Shown: piece by piece, positions 26,724-38,188 of the stretch
How positions within the stretch are numbered: position 1 is the first letter of the stretch
How the letters are laid out: each line of letters begins with the position of its first letter
Origin: Methylomonas sp.
Lineage (GTDB): Bacteria > Pseudomonadota > Gammaproteobacteria > Methylococcales > Methylomonadaceae
Direction: 5' to 3'
DNA length: 64,000 bases
Assembly (NCBI GenBank): GCA_026989395.1
Contig: JALSJK010000078.1
Location: 1 to 64,000 of the forward strand
Position numbers and translations under genes: made by a program
Notes under the pieces: model-generated
The model's input: the letters and a program-made list of their open reading frames with translations, nothing else
The model's database searches: none
What the model was told of the DNA's origin: nothing

Positions 26724-28880
26724 CTATGCCGTTTCATGCTGAATTGAAGCCCGAACACAACGCAAGATATCATATTCAAAAGCCCCATCCAATGCCTCAT
26801 AGACTGGTTTTAAAGCATTTTTCTGATCTGCAGGCAAAGCCAAAATACATTCTTCAATAGTTTTGATTTCGGCATCACTCAAATCTACGACCTCGTTTAG
26901 CTTAACCTCACCCATTGCCAAATTCTGGGCTAAATGTGAAAAAACAGTGGATTTTTTTAGACCTCGTTGTTCGGCAATTTTTTCCACTGAGTATCCCAGG
27001 CGAAATAAATCCAGGGTTTCAGAAACAGTTTCTGAAACTGGCTCTCGAGCTGATTCTACCGGAACATCCCTAAACTCATTAATAACATCAAGAAAAGCAT
27101 CACCATATAATTCCAGTTTTTTTTCTCCAACGCCTGAAAGTTGAAAAAATTCCTGATGATTATTCGGCTTTTTTTCCATCATGGCCATCAAAGTCGCATC
27201 ATGAAAAATAACAAATGGAGGAACATCCTGAGCATCGGCAATTTCCTTACGTTTAGCCCGCAATGCTTCCCACAATTTATTATTCTGATATTTAACCTGG
27301 TTTGTTGCATGCTGCCGATCTTTAGAAACCTTAACCTGAATATCTTTACGCAGCATGAGCTGCTGCTCACCACGCAAAACAGGGCGACACGCCTCAGTGA
27401 GCTTTAATCCACCATAGCCTTCAAGATCCACCGACACCAACCGCCGGGCAACTAATTGCCTGAATACCGAGCGCCATTGAAATTCATCCAGATCCTTTCC
27501 TATCCCGAAAGTGCTGAGCTGCTCGTGACCAAGATTTTTGACTCGTTCAGTTGATTTTCCCAGCAAAACATCCAGCAGATAATTTACGCCAAACCTTTGT
27601 CCAGTACGATAAATACAGGATAAGGCTTGTTTTGCGGCCAGTGTACCGTCCCATGTTGCCACCTGTTCCAGACAGGTATCGCAATTACCACAAGGGTTTT
27701 CCAAGTGATCGCCAAAATAAGCCAGCAATCTTTGCCGCCGACAAGTCACTTGTTCACATAAGGCTAACATGGCATCCAGTTTGTGTAATTCTACACGTTT
27801 ATGAGCCTCATCAGCCTCAGACCCTTCCAACATTTGTCTGAGTGTTACAACATCCTGTAAACCGTAGGTCATCCAGGCATTTGCAGGAAGCCCGTCACGC
27901 CCGGCACGACCGGTTTCCTGATAATAAGCTTCAATACTTTTGGGCAAATCCAGATGAGCTACGAATCGAACATTGGGTTTATCGATACCCATTCCAAATG
28001 CGATTGTGGCAACAATAACCACGCCCTCTTCCATTAAAAACCGATGCTGGTTTTGCTGCCGTTCATTGGCAGGCATCCCGGCATGATAGGGTAATGCCGA
28101 AATTCCCTTTTGATTTAACCAGTGCGCCGTTGCATCAACTTTTTTTCGGGATAAACAATAGACGATCCCTGCATCACCGGCATGTTCATTACGTATAAAA
28201 TGAAACAGCTGATCACGAGCATTTTGCTTCTGGACAATCTGGTAACGTATATTAGGCCGGTCAAAACTACTGACAAAATGATTGGCTGTTTCCAGCTCCA
28301 AACGTTTAACAATTTCCTCGCGCGTCCTTTCATCTGCAGTCGCCGTTAATGCGATTCTGGGAATTTTTGGAAATCGTTGATGTAACAGCGAAAGTTGTAA
28401 ATAATCGACACGAAAATCGTGGCCCCATTGGGAAACACAATGAGCTTCATCGATGGCAAACAAAGCAATTTTTATTTGTTCGAACAGCGCCAGTGTGCGA
28501 CTGGAGGTTAAACGCTCTGGCGCAATATACAGTAGATCCAGCTCATCATTTCGTAACTGCCGCTCAATGATTTGAACTTGCTCAAAAGACAAGGTTGAAT
28601 TCAAGTATGCCGCTTTTACTCCCAGCAAATCCAATGTGCTAACCTGATCCTGCATTAAGGCAATTAGCGGAGAAATCACGACACCGACACCTTCACGAAT
28701 AATCGCCGGAAGTTGATAACAAAGCGATTTGCCGCCCCCCGTTGGCATTAATACCAGGGCATCTTCACCTTGAATCAGTTTTTCAATAATGGCTTGTTGC
28801 TGGCCCCGAAAACACTCATAGCCAAAGACACTGTGTAAAATTTCAGCTGCTTGATTATCAATCGTCAAGACTTCAGTCAC
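26724..28880 (-). CDS. recQ: ATP-dependent DNA helicase RecQ
   Basis: A 718-aa 3'-5' helicase. Motif I is [14 protein letters not shown], motif [16 protein letters not shown], motif [12 protein letters not shown], and the zinc site is completed by CGNCDTC. A winged-helix domain and an HRDC domain (~540-610) follow. The last ~100 residues contain a helix-turn-helix extension ([28 protein letters not shown]) seen in longer RecQ forms. It acts in recombination and replication-fork repair. It diverges from gshA across an 88-bp gap. Confidence 0.95.
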   Translation of the reverse strand: MTEVLTIDNQAAEILHSVFGYECFRGQQQAIIEKLIQGEDALVLMPTGGGKSLCYQLPAIIREGVGVVISPLIALMQDQVSTLDLLGVKAAYLNSTLSFEQVQIIERQLRNDELDLLYIAPERLTSSRTLALFEQIKIALFAIDEAHCVSQWGHDFRVDYLQLSLLHQRFPKIPRIALTATADERTREEIVKRLELETANHFVSSFDRPNIRYQIVQKQNARDQLFHFIRNEHAGDAGIVYCLSRKKVDATAHWLNQKGISALPYHAGMPANERQQNQHRFLMEEGVVIVATIAFGMGIDKPNVRFVAHLDLPKSIEAYYQETGRAGRDGLPANAWMTYGLQDVVTLRQMLEGSEADEAHKRVELHKLDAMLALCEQVTCRRQRLLAYFGDHLENPCGNCDTCLEQVATWDGTLAAKQALSCIYRTGQRFGVNYLLDVLLGKSTERVKNLGHEQLSTFGIGKDLDEFQWRSVFRQLVARRLVSVDLEGYGGLKLTEACRPVLRGEQQLMLRKDIQVKVSKDRQHATNQVKYQNNKLWEALRAKRKEIADAQDVPPFVIFHDATLMAMMEKKPNNHQEFFQLSGVGEKKLELYGDAFLDVINEFRDVPVESAREPVSETVSETLDLFRLGYSVEKIAEQRGLKKSTVFSHLAQNLAMGEVKLNEVVDLSDAEIKTIEECILALPADQKNALKPVYEALDGAFEYDILRCVRASIQHETA

Positions 28881-28913
28881 GATATTAATTTTTTATAATT
28901 GAACAATAGACCT

Positions 28914-28919
28914 TATAAT
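28914..28919 (+). promoter_or_regulatory. Candidate -10 box of gshA
   Basis: TATAAT in the 88-bp divergent gap between recQ and gshA, 49 bp before the gshA start. The -35 region at 28891-28896 (TTTTAT) is poor, so this is tentative. Confidence 0.3.
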
Positions 28920-28968
28920 ACGTCCATTATATACCCATCATGACACAAAACTCACAAGGACTTTTAAT

Positions 28969-30561
28969 TTGGACGCTCGCAATCTGCATCGCTTAAATCA
29001 ATTACTCGATAACGGACACCAATCCTTCCTGACTCAAGGCCTCAAAGGCATCGAAAAAGAAAGCTTACGCATTACCCCAGAAGGGGTTATTTCCCAAATG
29101 CCACACCCACAGGCACTTGGCTCAGCATTGACACACCCCTACATCACTACCGATTATTCTGAAGCGCTACTGGAATTTATCACCCCACCTTTTGTTGATA
29201 TCAAGGAAACCTTGAGTTTTTTGCAAAATATTCACCAATTTATCTACAACCATCTCGATGATGAAATACTTCTGGCATCCAGTATGCCTTGTGGAATTGA
29301 TGGTGATGAAAGCATCCCCATCGCTGAATATGGATCTTCCAATATTGGCCAGATGAAACATGTTTATCGCCGTGGACTGGCGTATCGCTATGGCCGCACT
29401 ATGCAAGCAATTGCTGGTATTCATTTTAATTATTCGGTATCTGAAAAATTGTGGCCAGCATTACTAGAGATAGAAAAACACCCCATTGCTTTGCATGATT
29501 TCATTTCCGAATCTTATTTTGGCGCCATTCGTAATTTCCTTCATCAAGGCTGGCTTATTTTGTATTTATTTGGCGCATCGCCAGCTATTTGCAAAGCCTT
29601 TTTCAAAAGCCGACCTCATTTAATGGGACAATTTGAGGAGTTCGACCCATGCACTCTCTATCATCCTTATGCAACAACGTTACGCATGAGTGATATTGGT
29701 TATAAAAGTAAAAGCCAGGCCAGCCTGGCGATTGATTATAATTCTCTGGATGGCTATGTTAAGAGTTTAGGCGAAGCCATAACAACACCCTACCCTGAAT
29801 ATCAGAAAATAGGAGTGGTTGTCGATGGTCAATATCGACAGCTCAATGGCAACATACTCCAAATTGAAAATGAATTTTACAGCCTGATTCGCCCCAAACA
29901 GATTGCAAAGTCGTGCGAAAAACCTACTCACGCTTTGAAAGAAAGAGGAGTAAGATATCTGGAAGTTCGTTCATTAGACCTGAATCTTTTTGAGCCACTC
30001 GGAATTGACGAGAACTGCGCAAATTTCCTTGAGGCCTTTCTTTTAACTTGCTTGTTTCAAGATAGCCCTCCAAATGCTGTTTCTGATTATAATGAGAATA
30101 ATCAAAACCAATTAGCCGTTGCCAATGAAGGGAGAAAACCCGGGTTAAAATTACAAAAACGAGGGCACCAAATTAATTTGCAGGACTGGGCGAATGAAAT
30201 TCTCGAATGTATGGAACCCGTTTGCGCTGCCTTGGATCATAACAATAATCTTAAACCCTACAGCAAGTCATTAGCGGAACAGCGGCAAAAAATTGATAAT
30301 CCTGACCTGACTCCATCGGCCCGTATTTTAGCCGGCATGAAGAAAGAACATATACCCTTCGCTCCTATCGCGTTAAAAATTTCCAAACAACACAAGCAAT
30401 TTTTTCAAAATCTAGCGTTTGACCCTCAAATGATTGAGAAATTTAAAAAACATACTAATGAGTCATTTGCCATGCAACGAAATATTGAAGCGTTTGATTA
30501 CAATTCCTTTCCAGATTTTTTAAAATGCTATTTTTCTCAATCCCAGTTTGCTGACTGCTAA
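28969..30561 (+). CDS. gshA: Glutamate-cysteine ligase
   Basis: A 530-aa enzyme of the gammaproteobacterial (E. coli) type, catalysing ATP-dependent gamma-glutamylcysteine formation, the first step of glutathione synthesis. Recognisable are [13 protein letters not shown] near the N-terminus, [14 protein letters not shown], the IHFNYS strand and [20 protein letters not shown]. The start is TTG, preceded by AAGGA at normal distance; no in-frame ATG occurs until residue ~44, past conserved sequence. E. coli gshA also starts with UUG. cysH follows 10 bp downstream, linking cysteine supply and glutathione. Confidence 0.94.
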   Translation: MDARNLHRLNQLLDNGHQSFLTQGLKGIEKESLRITPEGVISQMPHPQALGSALTHPYITTDYSEALLEFITPPFVDIKETLSFLQNIHQFIYNHLDDEILLASSMPCGIDGDESIPIAEYGSSNIGQMKHVYRRGLAYRYGRTMQAIAGIHFNYSVSEKLWPALLEIEKHPIALHDFISESYFGAIRNFLHQGWLILYLFGASPAICKAFFKSRPHLMGQFEEFDPCTLYHPYATTLRMSDIGYKSKSQASLAIDYNSLDGYVKSLGEAITTPYPEYQKIGVVVDGQYRQLNGNILQIENEFYSLIRPKQIAKSCEKPTHALKERGVRYLEVRSLDLNLFEPLGIDENCANFLEAFLLTCLFQDSPPNAVSDYNENNQNQLAVANEGRKPGLKLQKRGHQINLQDWANEILECMEPVCAALDHNNNLKPYSKSLAEQRQKIDNPDLTPSARILAGMKKEHIPFAPIALKISKQHKQFFQNLAFDPQMIEKFKKHTNESFAMQRNIEAFDYNSFPDFLKCYFSQSQFADC

Positions 30562-30571
30562 CCATCTCTTC

Positions 30572-31297
30572 ATGAACACCAAGATAACAAGCCTACAGAA
30601 ACAATTACACAATCAAAACCCGAGGAAAATTATCAAAGCAGCACTGGAGCAATTTGATAATATTGCTATCGCATTCAGTGGCGCGGAGGATGTTGTATTA
30701 ATCGACCTTGCCAGCAGAATTCGTAAAGATATTCAGGTTTTTTCATTAGATACCGGAAGATTGCACCCGGAAACCTATCGCTTTATTGAAAAGGTCAGAA
30801 ACCACTATCAAATTGAAATTGAACTACTAACACCTGACAGAAATGTCCTGGATGACTTTGTCAAAGCCAAGGGTTTATTCAGCTTTTATCAGGATGGACA
30901 CCAAGAATGCTGCGGGATTCGTAAAGTCGAGCCTTTAGCACGAAAACTGGTCACGGTTGATGCCTGGATTACCGGCCAACGTAAAGATCAAAGTTTGGAT
31001 ACCCGACAAAATCTTTCTGAAGTAGAAATTGACACGAGTTTTTCTAAAGAAGATCATACTTTAATCAAATTTAACCCATTATTAAACTGGAATTCAGCAC
31101 AGGTTTGGGATCATATTGAAGCTTATCAGGTACCATATAATGAACTGCATCAACATGGTTATATCAGTATTGGCTGTGCACCCTGCACCCGCCCAGTATT
31201 GCCAAACCAACATGAGAGAGCAGGTCGGTGGTGGTGGGAATCAGATAATAAAAAGGAATGTGGATTGCATGCGGGAAATCTCGACAAAACAAAATAA
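30572..31297 (+). CDS. cysH: APS reductase-type CysH (4Fe-4S)
   Basis: A 241-aa thiol-dependent reductase making sulfite from adenylyl sulfate. The PP-loop-like [14 protein letters not shown] and [13 protein letters not shown] bind the nucleotide. The cysteines [11 protein letters not shown] and IGCAPCTRP form the C-C...C-x-x-C set that ligates a [4Fe-4S] cluster, which separates APS reductases from the cluster-free PAPS enzymes of enterobacteria. The C-terminal ECGLH holds the catalytic Cys. The ATG at 30572 is chosen; a TTG at 30548 would overlap gshA and add 8 residues. Confidence 0.92.
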   Translation: MNTKITSLQKQLHNQNPRKIIKAALEQFDNIAIAFSGAEDVVLIDLASRIRKDIQVFSLDTGRLHPETYRFIEKVRNHYQIEIELLTPDRNVLDDFVKAKGLFSFYQDGHQECCGIRKVEPLARKLVTVDAWITGQRKDQSLDTRQNLSEVEIDTSFSKEDHTLIKFNPLLNWNSAQVWDHIEAYQVPYNELHQHGYISIGCAPCTRPVLPNQHERAGRWWWESDNKKECGLHAGNLDKTK

Positions 31298-31305
31298 CTC
31301 AGCGA

Positions 31306-32520
31306 TTATTGAATTCCAAAAGCACGATTAAATTGACCTTGCTCATGAAACTTTTTCAAGTCAATTCCATAAGCATCAGAATGCAATACCTTGTGTATTC
31401 GATATTTTTCCCCTGAGGCATCTTTTTGTTCTGCTGCCAAATCAATAATCTGATGCGGCTGTGGTTGTTTTTCAGCGTCCAGTAATAACAAAACCTTTGG
31501 TCTGGTTTTATTGTGGATATTTTTTTCAATTACCACCGCCACCTCGCCATTACTCATTTCCACTAGATTTCCTACCGGATAAATCCCTATACAATCAATA
31601 AACTGGATAACAAACCTGGCATCAAAATGGGTCTCCCGAGAACGGGTTAAAATATTTATCGCTTCTAGATGCAAACGACCTTTTTGATAGACCCTGTCAC
31701 TGGTAATGGCATCATAAGCATCCACAATAGCAACAACTCGCGTATATTCAGAAATCCCCTGGCCATTTATACCTCTTGGATAGCCACTTCCATCCAGTTT
31801 TTCATGGTGTCCATAAGCAACATCAACAGCCCCCGGAAAAACTCCTCGGGCGGACATAATGACATCCCGGCCCCAAGTCGTATGCGCTTCCATCAGCCGC
31901 ATTTCATCTTCAGTCAGTTTGCCTGGTTTATTCAAAACTTCCAAAGGAACCTTCATTTTGCCCATATCATGTAACAACGCGCAAATTCCAAGATTATTGA
32001 GATCCTGGATCGACTTTTTTTGATGACGCCCAAGCATGATAGCCAAGAGGCAAACGTTTAAACTATGCTGCTGAGTATATTCATCTTTACTTTTAAGTTG
32101 TGTCAACAGCGCCATTGCATCAGAATTTTCAATAATTCTATCGACGCAATCAGCTACCGCTGCTTTAGCTGCTTCGGTATTCAAAGTATTCCCAAAACGA
32201 ACATCGTGCATCAAATCTTTAACCAGGTTGCTGGTTTGCTGATAGGTGTGCTGAGAATCTGCAAAAGCCCGAGAAAAATTGAGTTTTTTTTCGGTCCCCG
32301 AAGTTCCGGTTAAAGCATCGCCATGAATTTGTTTTTGATAGGCAGGGTCAATAAAAACATAATCGCAAACATCTTGAACAGCCTTAATATCTGCAGTCGT
32401 TTTAATATCAAAACCCTGCATTAAAAAAGGCGATTGCTCCCACGGAATTTCCAGCTGGCTAACAAACATACCTATTTGCAATTCATAGACATGCAGTTTT
32501 ATTAATCCCTTTCCTGTCAT
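31306..32520 (-). CDS. HD-GYP cyclic-di-GMP phosphodiesterase
   Basis: A 404-aa cytoplasmic protein with an N-terminal DUF3391-like region (residues ~1-130, starting LIKLHVYELQIGMFV) and an HD-GYP domain from about 160. The metal-binding LLHDMGKMKVP, the VAYGHHEKLDGSGYPRG hallmark and DAYDAITSDR are complete, so c-di-GMP hydrolysis is expected. It abuts the stop of the upstream lipoprotein gene with no spacer. The diguanylate cyclase at 54429 is a potential counterpart. Confidence 0.9.
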   Translation of the reverse strand: MTGKGLIKLHVYELQIGMFVSQLEIPWEQSPFLMQGFDIKTTADIKAVQDVCDYVFIDPAYQKQIHGDALTGTSGTEKKLNFSRAFADSQHTYQQTSNLVKDLMHDVRFGNTLNTEAAKAAVADCVDRIIENSDAMALLTQLKSKDEYTQQHSLNVCLLAIMLGRHQKKSIQDLNNLGICALLHDMGKMKVPLEVLNKPGKLTEDEMRLMEAHTTWGRDVIMSARGVFPGAVDVAYGHHEKLDGSGYPRGINGQGISEYTRVVAIVDAYDAITSDRVYQKGRLHLEAINILTRSRETHFDARFVIQFIDCIGIYPVGNLVEMSNGEVAVVIEKNIHNKTRPKVLLLLDAEKQPQPHQIIDLAAEQKDASGEKYRIHKVLHSDAYGIDLKKFHEQGQFNRAFGIQ

Positions 32521-33285
32521 TTACAATAATGCCTGATTTTCTGAACCAGTCTGTTGATAATCACGATAATCTATCCGGAGTTTCAGTCCAGCAAACCGGC
32601 CCCCAAATTTAACCAATTCCAGTGTTTTTTTATCAAACCATAACTTTAAATCTGAAAAAGCCCGGTCTTCATAACCCTCATCAATATGAGCCGTTTGCAA
32701 TAAAAAACGATAAAAGTACACTTCTAAACCATCCTCTTCCGTTTTTTTCAAAGGAGGCCCAAGATATTTAATGATTATAGTTTGCTTAGGTAATTTTGCA
32801 GAAATCTTTAACATTTTGTCTGAACTAACCTTTAGCTGACGCTTTGATTCAATAATATCACCGCCTCCTAAAGAACGTAATGAAGCTTCCAGAAATTCAG
32901 GCGGGGCCATTTTTAAAAATTTAGGCGAAAGAGACAAATCAGTTAATTTTTGTTGATGATTAAATTTTAATGAAAAAAAATAATTGATTTCTGGCTTTAT
33001 CAATTCGCCTTGATCATCAATCTTGCGAAACAACAACTGCCATTTTTCACCTGATTTTTCTTGCAAAATGGAACTGGGCTGCAATTTTGCCAAATAAACA
33101 AAATCCTCAGAATAAAGTAATGGCTGTTTAAAATGCCAGGTTAAATCATCAGCGACAATCAAAGAAAAATACTCATCAAAGTCATTGAGTTGAAGTTTTA
33201 TTTGTAAGAGCCTCCAATAGACACAGCCTGACAAAAAAGCTGTCAGTAGCAAGATAACAAACAAATGTATCGCAAAGCGGCACAT
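32521..33285 (-). CDS. Lipoprotein of unknown function
   Basis: A 254-aa protein with a lipoprotein signal (FVILLLTAFLSGCVYW, Cys at about 21). The mature part is predicted mostly beta strands with alternating polar/hydrophobic residues (LKLWFDKKTLELVKFGGRFAG near the end), reminiscent of DUF3108-like periplasmic beta barrels, but no family is firmly recognised. It lies 1 bp after hslO and directly before the HD-GYP gene; the three probably form one operon. Confidence 0.65.
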   Translation of the reverse strand: MCRFAIHLFVILLLTAFLSGCVYWRLLQIKLQLNDFDEYFSLIVADDLTWHFKQPLLYSEDFVYLAKLQPSSILQEKSGEKWQLLFRKIDDQGELIKPEINYFFSLKFNHQQKLTDLSLSPKFLKMAPPEFLEASLRSLGGGDIIESKRQLKVSSDKMLKISAKLPKQTIIIKYLGPPLKKTEEDGLEVYFYRFLLQTAHIDEGYEDRAFSDLKLWFDKKTLELVKFGGRFAGLKLRIDYRDYQQTGSENQALL

Positions 33286-33286
33286 T

Positions 33287-34159
33287 TTAATGAATCGCCG
33301 AGGAAGGCTGACCTGAATCTGAACCCAAAACTATTTTTTCCAGATCAGCACGGGAAAAATGATATTGTTTACCGCAAAACTCGCAATTGGCCACTATTTC
33401 ACCCTGTTCCTGCAGAATTTTTTGTAATGCTTCTTGTTGCATAGCGAAAAGTGTTGATTCAATTTTTTCAGTTGAACAATTACATTTAAATTGACATGGC
33501 TGGGCTTCAAAAAGCTTAACTTGCTCCTCATGAAACAACCTGTGAAGCATTTCATGAGCAGGTAAACTCAATATTTCTTCTTCGGTAATAGTATTTGCGA
33601 GCATGCTAATTCGCTCCCAATCATCCTGCACATTTTTTTGATCTGGCAGTTCCTGTAAAAAAAGTCCTGCCGCATGCGTTGAATTAGCAAATAACCAGAT
33701 TCGTGTTGGTAATTGCTCGGATTGTGTAAAATAAGTTTCCAAGGCATCAGAAAGTTGACGACCTTGTAAAGGCACAATTCCTTGATATGGTTCCGGAGCA
33801 TCTGACCTGATAGTCAATATTAATTGCCCTTCTCCAAACATGTCTTTCAACAAATTTGAATGGGGGGGATTTTCTGAATATCGCGCCCAACCCCTGAATT
33901 CCTGATTTTGGGTACATTGAGCAACCACCGCTTGTAGCGGCCCTTCCCCCTGAGCCTGTAAAATCAATGAACCCTCAAATTTAATCGTCGCTGATAACAA
34001 AGTTGCCGCAGCCACCATTTGTCCAAGTTGCTCCTGGACCCATAAAGGATAAAGATGGTTCGACTTGGCTGTTTGCCAACTTTCCTGCAACCTAACCCAT
34101 TCACCACGAATACCATAATCTTGAAATACAAATCGCTGTAGGATATCTTGTTGTTTCAT
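33287..34159 (-). CDS. hslO: Redox-regulated chaperone Hsp33
   Basis: A 290-aa cytoplasmic holdase activated by oxidation. The N-terminal domain begins KQQDILQRFVFQDYGIRGEWV, with GPLQAVVAQC and GILPLQ-like strands. The C-terminal zinc switch is intact, with C-N-C and C-E-F-C cysteine pairs. The ATG at 34159 aligns with the start of other Hsp33 proteins; an upstream TTG at 34183 would add eight residues. A good promoter (TTGAAA at 34211-34216, TATAAT at 34189-34194, 16-bp spacer, minus strand) lies directly upstream, within a dispersed repeat. Confidence 0.92.
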   Translation of the reverse strand: MKQQDILQRFVFQDYGIRGEWVRLQESWQTAKSNHLYPLWVQEQLGQMVAAATLLSATIKFEGSLILQAQGEGPLQAVVAQCTQNQEFRGWARYSENPPHSNLLKDMFGEGQLILTIRSDAPEPYQGIVPLQGRQLSDALETYFTQSEQLPTRIWLFANSTHAAGLFLQELPDQKNVQDDWERISMLANTITEEEILSLPAHEMLHRLFHEEQVKLFEAQPCQFKCNCSTEKIESTLFAMQQEALQKILQEQGEIVANCEFCGKQYHFSRADLEKIVLGSDSGQPSSAIH

Positions 34160-34188
34160 TTTTAAAATTAATGAGTTAGTCAATTTTC

Positions 34189-34216
34189 ATTATACTACCT
34201 GAACCCGTGATTTCAA
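34189..34216 (-). promoter_or_regulatory. Promoter of hslO within a dispersed repeat
   Basis: On the minus strand, TTGAAA (34216-34211) and TATAAT (34194-34189) with a 16-bp spacer, 29 bp before the chosen hslO ATG. The -35 half lies in the motif TGAACCCGTGATTTCA that recurs at 12164 and 43628. Confidence 0.55.
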
Positions 34217-34360
34217 TGCGGATAATTAGGGTATAAGATATTGGTTTCACAGGGGTTTAAAAAAATCTCAGCTTCGTTCATCGGTTAAGCGGGTATTTTT
34301 TAACTGCTGCGTAATCAATATCTTACGACCTGTGCCGTAGAGAAGTCACAGTTTTAGGTA
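34196..34360. repeat. 165-bp imperfect palindrome (dispersed repeat, two arms)
   Basis: Both ends carry TACCT, followed by related arms: left TGAACCCGTGATTTCAATGCGG, and right, read backwards, a similar TGTGACTTCTCTACGG. Inside, TAAGATATTG appears on one strand in each arm (34233 region and 34315 region). The element fills the gap between divergent hslO and msrA. A related single arm lies at 12160 and the core motif at 43628. No protein of meaningful length is encoded. Confidence 0.6.
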
Positions 34361-34403
34361 CCACTCAATTGCAATTTTATTAATCATTCTGTTAATCCTA
34401 TAT

Positions 34404-35021
34404 ATGAAAACAAGCACCATTATTTCCGCAACTGATGCACTGCCAGGACGTGCCGAAACAATGCCTGTGACTAAAGACCACTTTGTTACCGGCAATCCGA
34501 TCAAAGAACCATTTCCCGAGCATTTGGAAAAAGCAATGTTTGGCATGGGCTGTTTTTGGGGTGTGGAACGAAAGTTCTGGCAAATTCCGGGCATCTATAG
34601 TACTGCCGTTGGTTATTCAGGCGGTTTTACGCCAAACCCGACCTATGAAGAAATTTGCACAGGCTTGACCGGTCATACAGAAGTGGTTTTAGTGGTTTTT
34701 GACCCTGAAACGGTTTCGTATCAGGATTTACTTAAGTTCTTCTGGGAAAATCATAACCCCACTCAGGGCATGCAACAAGGAAATGATACTGGAACTCAAT
34801 ATCGTTCAGCAATTTATACATATAGTACCGCCCAACAAGAACTTGCAATGAAATCCAGAACTCATTATCAGATACGGCTCAACGAAAACGGATTCTCGAC
34901 AATTACAACTGAAATCAAACCGGCTTCAGAATTCTATTATGCGGAAGATTACCATCAAGCCTATCTGGCTAAAAACCCTTCTGGATATTGCGGAGTTGGT
35001 GGACTTGGCGTTGGCTATTAA
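34404..35021 (+). CDS. msrA: Peptide-methionine (S)-S-oxide reductase MsrA
   Basis: A 205-aa repair enzyme reducing methionine sulfoxide in proteins. The catalytic [13 protein letters not shown] motif, the VGYSGG loop, [21 protein letters not shown] and the C-terminal resolving Cys in SGYCGVGG are all present. An N-terminal extension of ~45 residues precedes the domain, as in E. coli MsrA. It diverges from hslO, another oxidative-stress gene, and shares the repeat-filled gap with it. A hairpin lies 85 bp after its stop. Confidence 0.94.
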   Translation: MKTSTIISATDALPGRAETMPVTKDHFVTGNPIKEPFPEHLEKAMFGMGCFWGVERKFWQIPGIYSTAVGYSGGFTPNPTYEEICTGLTGHTEVVLVVFDPETVSYQDLLKFFWENHNPTQGMQQGNDTGTQYRSAIYTYSTAQQELAMKSRTHYQIRLNENGFSTITTEIKPASEFYYAEDYHQAYLAKNPSGYCGVGGLGVGY

Positions 35022-35105
35022 TAATTCTGATTAATCAATCTTAATGGGTAATATGAATAGCCTGGTTCTTGTTTGCCAGCTATATCCTGAAAAAAATGCA
35101 AAAAA

Positions 35106-35129
35106 AAGGCGATTCATCAAAATCGCCTT
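35106..35129. terminator. Hairpin downstream of msrA
   Basis: Perfect 8-bp stem AAGGCGAT/ATCGCCTT with an 8-nt loop. The plus strand continues AAAATCGTTTT, a weak U-run, while the minus strand continues with a long T-run, so the structure could end transcription in either direction. Confidence 0.55.
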
Positions 35130-36586
<1,457 letters not shown>

Positions 36587-36595
36587 TTTTTTTGC

Positions 36596-36629
36596 GACAG
36601 AAGATAGTGAAGTTTTCCTGTCTTCTGTC
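36596..36629 (+). terminator. Terminator-like hairpin after trxB
   Basis: A perfect 9-bp stem (GACAGAAGA/TCTTCTGTC) with a 16-nt loop lies 10 bp after the trxB stop and is followed by ATTTTAA. The short U-run suggests a modest intrinsic terminator between trxB and aat. Confidence 0.55.
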
Positions 36630-36646
36630 ATTTTAACCACCCAACT

Positions 36647-37384
36647 ATGCAAGAATCTGAAAGAATTCTAAGAGTACTTGACCCCGACCTGCCTGATCAA
36701 CCCTTTCCACCTGCTACTTCGGCATTACATGACCCTGACGGATTATTGGCAATTGATGGCTGCCTCTCCCCAACCCGTATTCTTAATGCCTACCGGCACG
36801 GTATTTTTCCCTGGTATTCAGAAGGTGAACCGATCCTGTGGTGGTCCCCAGACCCAAGACTGATTCTGTTTCCAGATGACCTGATTATTTCTCGTAGCTT
36901 AGCAAAAACCTTGCGCCGAAAAAAATTTACAGTCACTTTGAACCAGGCTTTCCCTGAAGTAATTAAAGCTTGTGGTAATCTTAGAAAAAATCAGGAAGGT
37001 ACCTGGATTACGGATGAAATGCGTCTAGCTTATATTAAATTGCATCAACTGGGTGTTGCCCATTCCATAGAAACCTGGATTGATAAGGAATTAGTAGGAG
37101 GTCTTTACGGCTTAACGATAGGCCAGGTTTTTTTTGGAGAATCCATGTTCCACAAAAAAACTGATGCATCAAAAGTTGCATTTGTTCATCTTGTAGAATT
37201 ATTAAAAAAACTGAATTTCAAATTGATTGATTGTCAGGTGCGTACTGACCATTTAATCAGTCTCGGCGCCAAAGAAATTTCCAGGGAACATTTCCTGGCT
37301 TTGCTTGACCAATACTGTGAAAGTTCGCCTGACAAAACGCTTGAAAATACAGATTCTCAACTATCCAACTTTTCAGATAAGTAG
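36647..37384 (+). CDS. aat: Leucyl/phenylalanyl-tRNA--protein transferase
   Basis: A 245-aa enzyme that adds Leu or Phe to N-terminal Arg/Lys of proteins, marking them for ClpAP. It has the family signatures FPPATSAL.DPDGLLAIDG, LNAYRHGIFPWYSEGEPILWWSPDPR, YIKLHQLGVAHSIE.W and GGLYGL.IGQVFFGESMFH. The C-terminal ~20 residues form a polar tail beyond the usual domain. No clpS or clpA is adjacent. Confidence 0.94.
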   Translation: MQESERILRVLDPDLPDQPFPPATSALHDPDGLLAIDGCLSPTRILNAYRHGIFPWYSEGEPILWWSPDPRLILFPDDLIISRSLAKTLRRKKFTVTLNQAFPEVIKACGNLRKNQEGTWITDEMRLAYIKLHQLGVAHSIETWIDKELVGGLYGLTIGQVFFGESMFHKKTDASKVAFVHLVELLKKLNFKLIDCQVRTDHLISLGAKEISREHFLALLDQYCESSPDKTLENTDSQLSNFSDK

Positions 37385-37435
37385 ACAAGCCCTTTTTTTC
37401 TTGAGAAGGTACAATAAATCATTTTAGCTCGTTGA

Positions 37436-38188
37436 ATGGATACGCAACTGCTCCCGAAAAAACTAACTTTATTATCGATCCTGATTTTTTTTGGTTTATG
37501 GCAAGGGCTAGCCATGCTCATTCAGAGCAATACTTTTCCACTTCCCATTGTCGTTATTGACGTTCTTTGGCAAGAAATTAAAAACGGTCAGCTACCTTAT
37601 CATCTTGGCGTAACACTTTTCAGGCTGATAATCAGTTTCACCATCTCCATGATTATCGGCTGCGCTATTGGCATATTGCTCGGTCAATATAAACAATTAA
37701 ATGCCTTTTTCGATAATTGGCTGGTTATCTTTTTGAATATCCCGGCACTGGTTACTATTATATTGTGCTACGTTTGGTTTGGTCTTATTGAAACAGCGGC
37801 TATTCTGGCCGTCGTCATCAACAAAGTTCCCAATGTTGTTGTCACTATTCGCGAAGGCACCCGTACCCTTGATAAAGATCTGATGGAAATGGCTGAATGT
37901 TATCGATTCGGCAAATGGAAAACCTTTTTACATGTTATCTGGCCGCAGTTACATCCTTTTGTGATGGCGGCAGCACGATCCGGTCTGGCGCTGATCTGGA
38001 AAATTATTCTGGTCGTGGAACTTCTGGGCAGAAGCAACGGCATGGGTTATCAACTGCATTTGTTTTTTCAGATGTTTGATGTTGCCAGCATCCTGGCTTA
38101 CACCATTGCTTTTGTCAGTGTGATTCAAATAATTGAATTATTTATTTTGAAACCACTGGATCAAAAAGCCATGAGGTGGCGAAGATGA
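37436..38188 (+). CDS. ABC transporter permease, NitT/TauT type
   Basis: A 250-aa inner-membrane protein with about six helices, of the SsuC/TauC/NrtB permease family. The cytoplasmic coupling loop REGTRTLDKDLMEMAECYRFGKWKTFLHVIWPQ fits the EAA motif. It should pair with the ATPase encoded next, whose start overlaps its stop (ATGA). No substrate-binding protein gene is adjacent, so substrate (nitrate, taurine, sulfonate, thiamine precursor or other) cannot be inferred. Confidence 0.85.
   Translation: MDTQLLPKKLTLLSILIFFGLWQGLAMLIQSNTFPLPIVVIDVLWQEIKNGQLPYHLGVTLFRLIISFTISMIIGCAIGILLGQYKQLNAFFDNWLVIFLNIPALVTIILCYVWFGLIETAAILAVVINKVPNVVVTIREGTRTLDKDLMEMAECYRFGKWKTFLHVIWPQLHPFVMAAARSGLALIWKIILVVELLGRSNGMGYQLHLFFQMFDVASILAYTIAFVSVIQIIELFILKPLDQKAMRWRR

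Noticed and set aside
28940-28996. 18-codon ATG frame before gshA as a separate gene
   Set aside because: It lacks a ribosome-binding site and has no recognisable features; mentioned only as a possible translational element.
34200-34300. 22-codon minus-strand ORF within the 165-bp repeat
   Set aside because: Too short, no ribosome-binding site, and contained in a palindromic repeat.
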